Source: RGIG5270 sp045657185
Lineage (GTDB): Bacteria; Verrucomicrobiota; Lentisphaeria; Victivallales; Victivallaceae
NCBI GenBank assembly: GCA_045657185.1
Contig: JAZOSO010000059.1
Coordinates: forward strand, 1 to 12,837
DNA length: 12,837 nt
Direction: 5' to 3'
The notes beneath the pieces were generated by a model, which was not told the DNA's origin, did not search any database, and worked only from the letters and a program-made list of their open reading frames with translations. Shown here in pieces: positions 1 through 4,642 of this stretch. The position numbers and the translations under genes are program-made. Positions within the stretch are counted from its first letter, which is position 1; each line of letters begins with the position of its first letter.

Positions 1-218
1 TGGTCGGACTGGGCGTCAATGAACTCAGCATGGACCCTGCTTCATTGAGTATCATCCGCCGTGTTATCCGTTCGCTCAAAATGAGTGAAGCTGAATTTCT
101 CGCTACCGAAGCCCTCAAATGCAAATCCAGTGTTGATGTCCGCAAGATGTCAATGGATCTTCTCCACAAAACCGTTCCTGAAATTGCTGATATTATCATC
201 ATGCAGAATGAGCGGTAA
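1..218 (+). CDS. ptsI: PTS enzyme I (phosphoenolpyruvate-protein phosphotransferase), C-terminal end
   Basis: The gene enters from the left edge. The reading frame starts at base 3 and ends at TAA 216-218, leaving 71 residues. The stretch GVNELSMDPASLSIIRRVIR, followed by SLK and a helix-rich tail, matches the end of the PEP-binding TIM-barrel domain of enzyme I, where G-(L/V)-(N/D)-E-(F/L)-S-M is a strongly conserved block near the C-terminus. Enzyme I is the soluble kinase that moves phosphate from PEP to HPr at the head of the sugar phosphotransferase system. The phosphohistidine domain lies outside the window, so integrity cannot be judged, and HPr is not visible. The gene converges with the acpS operon. 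I see no convincing plus-strand terminator in the 213 bases after the stop. PEP synthase or PPDK C-termini are the main alternatives, but the NELSM-IRRVIRSLK context favours enzyme I. Confidence 0.85.
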   Translation, partial: VGLGVNELSMDPASLSIIRRVIRSLKMSEAEFLATEALKCKSSVDVRKMSMDLLHKTVPEIADIIIMQNER

Positions 219-302
219 CAGCAGAGTTTACCTATTTGCCGTGCGCTCACTATTCCCTTGACAAAATCCTCCCGTCTTTTTATTGAATTAGGACATCCCC
301 TC

Positions 303-340
303 TCCCCCTGCAATAAATCAGTCATCTTTTATAACACAGC
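303..340 (-). repeat. Dispersed intergenic repeat R1, copy 1
   Basis: Read on the minus strand, this 38-base stretch begins GCTGTGTTATAAAAGATGAC and ends TTGCAGGGGGA. It matches 10415-10452 on the plus strand at 36 of 38 positions, and a diverged copy lies at 4039-4079. It lies between the converging ptsI and acpS genes and is noncoding. It contains TGTTATAAA, which resembles an extended -10 promoter element. Alignment was by eye. Confidence 0.75.
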
Positions 341-350
341 CACTGATAAT

Positions 351-377
351 AAAAAACTAAGTGGCTTGCGGTGCAAG
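351..377 (-). terminator. Possible weak terminator for the ribF-acpS operon
   Basis: On the minus strand, downstream of the acpS stop, a 5-bp hairpin (CTTGC / ACC / GCAAG, 365-377) is followed after eight bases by six T residues (A351-356 on the plus strand). The stem is short and its distance from the T run is longer than usual. It is the best candidate here but weak. Confidence 0.3.
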
Positions 378-431
378 TCTCTGCAAAAAACGCAAGTTAA
401 AGTTATCTCCTTATATTCACAAAATCAAAAT

Positions 432-797
432 TTATGCTTCAATTATTGCCATGGCGACGGCGTTGCTGCGTTCGTGGGAGATGGAGATGTGTACGGTTTT
501 GCCGCCGAGTTTTTTCAAGCGGTCAAGTGCGGCATTTGCAAGGGTGACGGAAGGTGCGCCGTTTGCAGAATTCAGAATTTCAATATCCAGCCAGGAACAG
601 TCTTTGCCGATACCGCTTCCGAGAGCTTTGGATATGGCTTCTTTGGCTGCCCAGCGGCCTGCATAATATGTGCGTTCGGCGTTTTGTTTCTGTTCGGCGG
701 GAGTATAAATGCGGTCAAGAAAATCTTTACCGAAGCGTTGAATTGAGTTATCTATGCGGCTGATTTCAATAATATCTATACCGGTACCGATAATCAT
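432..797 (-). CDS. acpS: Holo-[acyl-carrier-protein] synthase
   Basis: AcpS transfers the 4'-phosphopantetheine arm of CoA to the conserved serine of apo-ACP, activating it for fatty-acid synthesis. The protein has 121 residues, the normal family length. Visible hallmarks are the N-terminal GTGIDIIEISRI (residues 4-15, with metal-binding Asp8), RWAAKEAISKALG (48-60, with metal-binding Glu53) and ISISHE near the C-terminus (104-109). The start is ATG at 797, overlapping the stop of the upstream MerR-like gene by four bases (ATGA). A purine-rich AGAGGACAAAGAAG stretch just upstream can serve as ribosome binding site. The overlap implies translational coupling. Only two genes away from ribF, and near coaD, it belongs to a loose cofactor neighbourhood: CoaD makes the CoA precursor that AcpS consumes. 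No substitutions were seen at key residues. Confidence 0.97.
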   Translation of the reverse strand: MIIGTGIDIIEISRIDNSIQRFGKDFLDRIYTPAEQKQNAERTYYAGRWAAKEAISKALGSGIGKDCSWLDIEILNSANGAPSVTLANAALDRLKKLGGKTVHISISHERSNAVAMAIIEA

Positions 798-1798
798 TTG
801 TCTTCTTTGTCCTCTTTTATGCTCTGCTGCAAGGCGTTGAAGTCTTCTTCTATGCGTTTTTTGTCCTGCTGTTCTTTTTGCAGACGGTTATTGAGGTCTT
901 CGGTTTTTTTCTGCAGTGAGTCGGTATGTTTTTTGAGTGCGGCAGCGCGGTTTTCAAGAGTCTCAAGTTTCTGCTGAATGGCGGTAAGTTCTTTTTCTTT
1001 GGCAATAAGTTTTTCCAGTGTGATTTTCTGTTCTGCGGCAAAGGCTTCACGGAGTTTGATAAGTTCAGCTTCACGGCGTTCGGCGACGGATTTTTTGAGG
1101 TCGGCGAAAGCGGAAGAAAGTTCTTCTTTCTGTGTTTGCAGCTCTTTTTGGAACTCTTTATTTTTTATATCAAAGTCGGAATTGAGTTTATCCAGTTCAA
1201 GTTTGCGGAGAGAAGTCAATTCTTCAAGCTGTTTCTGATTCTGATTTTTAAGTTCGGTAATTTTGCGTGCGTATTCCTGCGATGCGGTATTGTTTGCCTG
1301 CTGCATTTTGAGCATATTCATATAGATAAAATAGCCTGCAAGGGCAACACCGAGAAAGATAAAAAACATAATGAGAACGCTTATCCATGCGGCACGGCGG
1401 GTGCTTTGGATGCGTTTTTCGTTAAGCTGTTCAACATTGGCAAGGAGCATTTCCAAGTCGGAATGAACGACTTGCATAAGTTCTCCTGAAGTCTGCGGAG
1501 CATTTTCCGGAACTTCGGCTTCAGCGTTGTTTTCGGCGGGGTCTTCGGGAGCGACTTCTGCGGTGATGCCGTATTTTTCCTCAAGAAGTTTCTGAATGGC
1601 GGAGGCGGATTTGCCGTCATTTTTCCATTTGCTGATATTTTTCAGGACATTGAGGGCGTTGGTATTGTATTCTTTGCGTTTGCCTTTCATCTCATATTCG
1701 AGGTAAGGTGCGAAATTTTTCAGCCAATCGTTGATAGTGGTGCGCGGAAGATTGAGCTGAACTGCCAATTCTGAAATACTGTAAGTTTTTTCGGGCAT
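794..1798 (-). CDS. Membrane-anchored MerR-type HTH protein with long C-terminal coiled coil
   Basis: This 334-residue protein is not a named family to me. Residues 5-75 look like a MerR-type winged helix-turn-helix: YSISELAVQLNLPRTTINDW, then a KGKRKEY wing, then a helix with SASAIQKLL. Residues 81-105 are an acidic Ala/Pro/Glu-rich linker. Residues 137-160 are one clear transmembrane helix, preceded by RR. Residues 165-330 are almost entirely charged heptad-like sequence rich in K, E, Q and L, a long coiled coil. By the positive-inside rule the HTH is cytoplasmic and the coiled coil extracytoplasmic. Start ATG 1798 has a good AAAGGAAA site eight bases upstream. It sits 11 bases after ribF and overlaps acpS by four. 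The layout suggests a membrane-tethered DNA-binding protein: a transmembrane regulator, or a chromosome or cell-pole anchor loosely like RacA. Function is inferred from architecture only. Confidence 0.85.
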   Translation of the reverse strand: MPEKTYSISELAVQLNLPRTTINDWLKNFAPYLEYEMKGKRKEYNTNALNVLKNISKWKNDGKSASAIQKLLEEKYGITAEVAPEDPAENNAEAEVPENAPQTSGELMQVVHSDLEMLLANVEQLNEKRIQSTRRAAWISVLIMFFIFLGVALAGYFIYMNMLKMQQANNTASQEYARKITELKNQNQKQLEELTSLRKLELDKLNSDFDIKNKEFQKELQTQKEELSSAFADLKKSVAERREAELIKLREAFAAEQKITLEKLIAKEKELTAIQQKLETLENRAAALKKHTDSLQKKTEDLNNRLQKEQQDKKRIEEDFNALQQSIKEDKEDK

Positions 1799-1809
1799 TT
1801 GCGTTTCCT

Positions 1810-2754
1810 TTATATTAAATTTCTGATTTGTTGAATATCAAGTATAATTTGTGCTTTCAGGGCTTCGGCGGATTCAAAGACCCGTTCAGTGCGGAGATGC
1901 TTCAAAAGCGAAACAGAGAGTTCTCTGCCGTACAAATTACCTGAAAAATCAAGTACATGTACTTCAATACGATGCTGTTTTTTATTAAATTCAAAGCTAG
2001 GAGCAACTCCGATATTGACGGCAGCAGGATAAGTTTTGCCGTCTATTGCAACTTTGGCGGCATAAACTCCGTCAATCGGACATATATCTGAATCAGGCTG
2101 CAGATTTGCCGTCGGATGTTCCAGTTTGTCAGAGGCAAACGAAAAACCTTTGACCACTTTCCCGTGCAGAAAATAATCATATCCGAGCATGCTTTTGGCA
2201 ATATCCAATTGTCCTTTTGCAACAAAAGTGCGGATATTGGCGGAACTTATTTTATTTCCGTCAACTTTCAGCTCTTCAATAGGTATGAACGTAATATTGC
2301 GAGCTTTGCAAAAATCTGCTACCAGCACGGTGTCTCCTGCTCCCAGATGACCGAAGTGCCAGTTGCTTCCGACAGTTATGCAATCCAGTTTGACCTCTTT
2401 TGAGGAACTGATAATTTCAAGGAAATCTTCAGGTTCAATGGCGGAAAATTTTTCATTGAAGTCAATGACGAAAACTTTTTTTGCTCCGTGTTGTTTCAGA
2501 AGTTCTATTCTCTGGGCGAGCGGCACCAGTAATTTCGGCGCGTTTGCCGGTTCAGTCAGTGCGCGCGGATGCGGGGCAAAAGTCAATGCGACAGGGTACG
2601 AATTATTTTTTGCGGCAAAATCCGACAGCGAGCGCAGGAGTTTTGCATGTCCGAGATGCACTCCGTCAAAAACTCCGATGCCTACGGAAATATTTTTTAT
2701 ATTTTCAGTGTGAAGCTGAGTCATAAAATTGTGCCACGAAACCCTAAAATCCAT
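1810..2754 (-). CDS. ribF: Bifunctional riboflavin kinase / FAD synthetase
   Basis: RibF phosphorylates riboflavin to FMN and then adenylylates it to FAD in the cytoplasm. The 314-residue protein has both usual domains. The N-terminal nucleotidyltransferase shows GVFDGVHLGH (27-36), TFAPHPR (58-64) and VGSNWHFGHLGAGD (128-141). The C-terminal kinase shows PTANL (214-218), GVYAAKV, NIGVAPSF and IEVHVLDFSGNLYGRE. Several conserved spots differ from the usual pattern: GxDFRFG is GSNWHFG, SSTxIR is SSANIR, and the GR-LGFPTANL lead-in is SDKLEHPTANL. The core catalytic motifs remain. The first ATG (2754) is chosen because an AGG lies about eight bases upstream; the internal ATG at 2724 also fits the family N-terminus but lacks a clear ribosome binding site. 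It is the first gene of the ribF-MerR-like-acpS operon and diverges from coaD. Confidence 0.95.
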   Translation of the reverse strand: MDFRVSWHNFMTQLHTENIKNISVGIGVFDGVHLGHAKLLRSLSDFAAKNNSYPVALTFAPHPRALTEPANAPKLLVPLAQRIELLKQHGAKKVFVIDFNEKFSAIEPEDFLEIISSSKEVKLDCITVGSNWHFGHLGAGDTVLVADFCKARNITFIPIEELKVDGNKISSANIRTFVAKGQLDIAKSMLGYDYFLHGKVVKGFSFASDKLEHPTANLQPDSDICPIDGVYAAKVAIDGKTYPAAVNIGVAPSFEFNKKQHRIEVHVLDFSGNLYGRELSVSLLKHLRTERVFESAEALKAQIILDIQQIRNLI

Positions 2755-2781
2755 AAATCCTGCCTATTTCTTTTTGTGCGG

Positions 2782-2809
2782 TTGAAAAATCGTATTTATA
2801 ATGTATATT
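2782..2809 (+). promoter_or_regulatory. Candidate sigma-70-type promoter for coaD
   Basis: TTGAAA (2782-2787) and TATATT (2804-2809) are separated by 16 bases. The same spacing and the same -10 sequence occur in the strong tRNA-Glu promoter of this window. Transcription would start near 2816, giving a leader of about 105 bases that contains the TGACG repeat array. Confidence 0.45.
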
Positions 2810-2843
2810 AATATAAAGAAAAATCAAGTAAACTTCCATTAAA

Positions 2844-2918
2844 ATCCGTCATTTTTTGAGGTTGTTTTTTGAAATGACGAAAATTTGACGGATAAATGAC
2901 GGAATTTTGACGAAAGGA
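2844..2918 (+). repeat. Phased TGACG repeat array with inverted partner in the coaD leader
   Basis: TGACG occurs at 2875, 2886, 2897 and 2908, each exactly 11 bases after the last, with A/T-rich fill (for example TGACGAAAATT). The last unit runs into the coaD ribosome binding site (AAAGGA, 2913-2918). A copy in the opposite orientation lies upstream: TCCGTCATTT (2845-2854) is the exact reverse complement of AAATGACGGA (2894-2903), and ATCCGTCA (2844-2851) that of TGACGGAT (2886-2893). It could be a multi-site operator on one face of the helix, or an RNA leader with alternative hairpins close to the start codon. Confidence 0.8.
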
Positions 2919-2923
2919 ATTTT

Positions 2924-3403
2924 ATGAAAAGAGTACTCTATCCCGGCAGTTTTGATCCGTTTACCATCGGTCATTTTGACCTGGTTGAAAGAGCTTGTAA
3001 ACTTTTTGACGAGGTTATCGTTGCTGTGGCTGTAAATCCCGGCAAAAATCCGCTTTTCTCTCTGGAGGAGCGTGCCGAACTTATCGCCGCAAGCTGCAAG
3101 GATTTTCCCAATGTCCGTGTTATCAGTTTTGAAGGTCTGCTTGTTGACGCAGTTCCCCGTTTGCAGGCGGATGCGGTTCTGCGCGGGCTTCGCGCATTTT
3201 CTGACTTTGAATATGAACTTCAGATGGCGTTGACCAACCGCAGTATGCTTGACAGCTGCGAAACAATTTTTATGATGCCTAATGCCAATACTTCTTTTAT
3301 CAGTTCGCACATGGTCAAGGAAATCGCTTTCCTCAGAGGTAAATTTGAACAATATGTACCTGCCGTCGTCGCTGACGCCATTCACAAAAAACTCGGATTT
3401 TAA
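2924..3403 (+). CDS. coaD: Phosphopantetheine adenylyltransferase
   Basis: CoaD joins ATP and 4'-phosphopantetheine to make dephospho-CoA, the penultimate step of CoA synthesis. At 159 residues it equals the length of the E. coli enzyme. The nucleotidyltransferase motif GSFDPFTIGH lies at residues 8-17, with His17 in the catalytic (T/H)xGH position. RGLRAFSDFEYE (87-98) and the ISSHMVKEIA segment (126-135), normally ISSxxVKE(I/V)A, complete the family signature. The ATG at 2924 follows a good AAAGGAATTTT ribosome site. Upstream is a leader with four 11-bp phased TGACG boxes, which suggests specific control. The stop codon is one base from the start of the DUF177 gene, so the two are probably cotranscribed. 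Diverges from ribF. Confidence 0.98.
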   Translation: MKRVLYPGSFDPFTIGHFDLVERACKLFDEVIVAVAVNPGKNPLFSLEERAELIAASCKDFPNVRVISFEGLLVDAVPRLQADAVLRGLRAFSDFEYELQMALTNRSMLDSCETIFMMPNANTSFISSHMVKEIAFLRGKFEQYVPAVVADAIHKKLGF

Positions 3404-3404
3404 T

Positions 3405-3878
3405 ATGAAAAAATATCAGATAAAACTCTCCGTTTCCAGACTGGAAAAAGAAAATATCATCATTGACGACTCTTTTGCTCCCGACTTTCTTGAACTCGGT
3501 CAGGATGAAATAATTTCCGTCATTTCTCCCGTCACTTTTCATTTTGAAGCTCAACTTCACGCCAGCGGTATCGTCATTCGCGGCAATGCTTCCGTCAAAA
3601 TCGCAGGTGAATGCGGCCGCTGTCTTGAAAAAGTCACACAGGATGTGCAAACAGAATATACCCTTTTTCTTGACGACCTCGGCTCTTCCGATGAAATTGA
3701 CATCGCCGACGAAATCCGCGAAGAAATTCTGCTCGCATTTCCGATGAATATAATCTGCAATGACGACTGTAAGGGTATCTGCCCCTACTGCGGCGTTAAT
3801 CTTAACAAAGGCACATGCACCTGTAAAGATTCCGCCCCCAAAGCTCCCTCCCCCTGGGACGCTCTCGACCGGTTATAA
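3405..3878 (+). CDS. DUF177 / YceD-family protein
   Basis: The 157-residue protein carries the YceD/DUF177 signature: a central ECGRCLEKV (69-77) and a cysteine-rich end, CNDDCKGICPYCGVNLN (118-134) followed by CTC (138-140) and a WDALDRL terminus. The eight cysteines in pairs suggest metal binding. In E. coli, YceD is encoded next to ribosomal protein L32 (rpmF) and affects 23S rRNA accumulation; the mechanism is not settled. An earlier in-frame start exists inside coaD, but the ATG at 3405, one base after the coaD stop, gives the normal family N-terminus. Its Shine-Dalgarno is poor, consistent with coupling to coaD. Unusually, no rpmF follows; the next 618 bases are noncoding up to the tRNA. 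Confidence 0.9.
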   Translation: MKKYQIKLSVSRLEKENIIIDDSFAPDFLELGQDEIISVISPVTFHFEAQLHASGIVIRGNASVKIAGECGRCLEKVTQDVQTEYTLFLDDLGSSDEIDIADEIREEILLAFPMNIICNDDCKGICPYCGVNLNKGTCTCKDSAPKAPSPWDALDRL

Positions 3879-3911
3879 TTTATAAAGCTGTATTTTCCAT
3901 AAAGCCGGGAC

Positions 3912-3962
3912 TTGAGGAGGGGAAAAAGACCTTTTAAGGAAAGGTCCTTTTCCCCTCCTCAA
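3912..3962 (+). terminator. Long hairpin after the coaD-DUF177 pair
   Basis: A 23-bp stem with one mismatch (left arm 3912-3934, starting TTGAGGAGGGGAAAA; right arm 3940-3962, ending TTTTCCCCTCCTCAA) closes on a 5-base loop. It lies 33 bases after the DUF177 stop. No T run follows directly; a T6 tract lies further on (after CTCCACCC). It may end transcription or be a copy of a dispersed palindromic repeat. Confidence 0.55.
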
Positions 3963-4038
3963 ACTCCACCCTTTTTTCCCAAACCTTTTAATGATAATCA
4001 GCTTTTCGTGAATATATGCTCATATTATAAAAAAGAAG

Positions 4039-4079
4039 GCTGTGTACTAAACATAGACTGATTTTTTATTGCAAGGGGG
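4039..4079 (+). repeat. Dispersed intergenic repeat R1, diverged copy 3
   Basis: This begins GCTGTGT and continues with GACTGATTT, then a 3-base insertion, ATTGCA and GGGGG, in the same order as R1 copies 1 and 2. Positions 8-17 are largely changed, so the TGTTATAAA motif is lost. The GGGGG end becomes the left arm of the next hairpin. Less certain than the other two copies. Confidence 0.5.
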
Positions 4080-4123
4080 CTAACGCCACCCCCTTGCATC
4101 CCCGGCGGGGGATATCCATCCCC
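4070..4123. other. Cluster of overlapping hairpins
   Basis: TGCAAGGGGG (4070-4079) pairs perfectly with CCCCCTTGCA (4089-4098). Next, ATCCCC (4098-4103) and a second ATCCCC (4118-4123) compete for the same GGGGAT (4108-4113), so two mutually exclusive stems are possible. No plausible gene overlaps the cluster. Confidence 0.6.
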
Positions 4124-4141
4124 ATTTTGTGACGCTGGCGC

Positions 4142-4187
4142 GTGAATGTCAGCAGCTGGGTGGTGTCAGGCTGTTTTTCGGCGGAAT
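4142..4187 (+). repeat. Dispersed intergenic repeat R2, copy A
   Basis: This begins GTGAATGTCAGC and contains TGTCAGGC then TTTTTCGG. It matches 10798-10843 (minus strand) at 37 of 46 positions with no gaps, including the first 12 in a row. It overlaps the left arm of the next long hairpin. Confidence 0.6.
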
Positions 4188-4258
4188 GTTCGATTGCTCC
4201 TTCCCTATATAAAAGCGGGTGGAACGCTAGGGAATGAGCAATCAAATCTTCCGCCGGA
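4177..4258. other. Long imperfect inverted repeat (31-bp arms)
   Basis: Arms 4177-4207 and 4228-4258 are reverse complements at 26 of 31 positions (for example GATTGCTC near the loop, CGGCGGAA near the base), with a 20-base loop. It has no coding content. It could be a structured RNA or the remnant of a palindromic mobile repeat. Confidence 0.65.
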
Positions 4259-4268
4259 TTAGCCACAA

Positions 4269-4327
4269 TTGGGGTATTGCCGTGTTTTGCTTACGCAAAA
4301 CACTATACCCCAAACCCCTCAATTTTT
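4269..4327 (+). terminator. Two-part hairpin followed by a T tract
   Basis: The outer stem TTGGGGTA (4269-4276) / TACCCCAA (4306-4313) encloses an inner perfect stem GTGTTTTGC / GCAAAACAC (4282-4290 / 4295-4303) with loop TTAC. T4322-4327 follow after an 8-base gap. This could terminate plus-strand transcripts; the gap makes it an imperfect intrinsic terminator. Confidence 0.4.
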
Positions 4328-4371
4328 TATTCTCAAAAAATTATTTGTCTTTTCTTAAAGGGAATAGAGCG

Positions 4372-4436
4372 AAAATAAAAAAGTTCACCTATCAATTCTT
4401 CTATAGAAATCGTCTAGACCTGATTGATAACTGAAC
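4372..4436 (-). terminator. Intrinsic terminator downstream of tRNA-Glu
   Basis: On the minus strand, GTTCA and TATCAAT (4436-4423) pair with ATTGATA and TGAAC (4396-4383), a 12-bp stem with a 2-base internal loop. It is followed immediately by TTTTTTATTTT. The 26-base loop holds a small TTCTATAGAA palindrome. It lies about 60 bases past the tRNA 3' end. Confidence 0.65.
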
Positions 4437-4472
4437 ATTTTTATCCATATTAAAATTGCCTCTTTCGAGGGA

Positions 4473-4490
4473 TTGCCAAAATTTTGGCAA
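4473..4490. repeat. Perfect 18-bp palindrome beside tRNA-Glu
   Basis: TTGCCAAAATTTTGGCAA is fully self-complementary. It begins just seven bases beyond the tRNA 3' end, and a short CCTC/GAGG hairpin (4459-4470) is adjacent. It could be a transcript-processing structure or a protein site. Confidence 0.6.
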
Positions 4491-4496
4491 AAAAAA

Positions 4497-4572
4497 TGGC
4501 ATCCCCACGGGGATTCGAACCCCGGTTGCCGGGATGAAAACCCGGTGTCCTAGGCCTCTAGACGATAGGGAC
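4497..4572 (-). tRNA. tRNA-Glu (anticodon UUC)
   Basis: The minus strand folds as a 76-base tRNA with encoded CCA. The acceptor arm is GTCCCTA with TGGGGAT (one U-G and one G-U wobble), followed by discriminator G and CCA. The D-arm is GTCTAGAGGCCTAGGAC. The anticodon arm is CCGGG-TTTTCAT-CCCGG, giving TTC at positions 34-36. The T-arm is CGGGG-TTCGAAT-CCCCG. The D-loop and flanking bases closely resemble E. coli tRNA-Glu. It is transcribed from its own promoter (4608-4635) on the same strand as the lepA operon, whose last gene ends 70 bases upstream. Confidence 0.98.
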
Positions 4573-4607
4573 GCGGTTAAAACAAGCTTAACTTGAATAT
4601 GAGACTT

Positions 4608-4635
4608 AATATACTGCAAAATTTGAAAAAGTCAA
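4608..4635 (-). promoter_or_regulatory. Sigma-70-type promoter of tRNA-Glu
   Basis: On the minus strand, TTGACT (4635-4630), a 16-base spacer and TATATT (4613-4608) lie about 35 bases before the tRNA 5' end. It starts seven bases after the stop of the O-antigen-ligase-like gene, so the tRNA can be expressed independently of the lepA operon. Confidence 0.75.
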
Positions 4636-4642
4636 GCCCCGC

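Noticed and set aside
342..356. ACTGATAATAAAAAA also present as reverse complement at 10515-10529
   Set aside because: A 15-base exact match in very A/T-rich DNA is only marginally unlikely by chance, and its position relative to R1 differs at the two sites.
339..365. GCCACT/AGTGGC inverted repeat between ptsI and acpS as a terminator
   Set aside because: The T/A run lies inside the 15-base loop rather than after the stem, so it does not fit an intrinsic terminator.
258..746. 162-codon plus-strand open frame opposite acpS
   Set aside because: It is antisense to a clear AcpS gene, has a Cys/Phe-rich composition and no recognisable motif; a shadow frame.
926..1489. 187-codon plus-strand open frame
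   Set aside because: Its Phe/Lys-rich content is the complement of the coiled-coil gene's Glu/Lys codons; no ribosome site and no family.
2875..2912. TGACG array as a CRISPR-like repeat
   Set aside because: Units of 11 bp without distinct spacers and no cas genes; it is a short phased array, not CRISPR.
2849..3385. 178-codon minus-strand open frame over coaD
   Set aside because: Antisense to a certain coaD gene and runs through its repeat leader; no motif.
4066..4266. 66-codon minus-strand open frame in the hairpin block
   Set aside because: It is made almost wholly of inverted-repeat sequence and its product resembles nothing known to me.
4039..4313. Complete insertion sequence or MITE
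   Set aside because: No transposase, no matching terminal inverted repeats at the outer ends and no target duplication could be seen; only repeats and hairpins are claimed.
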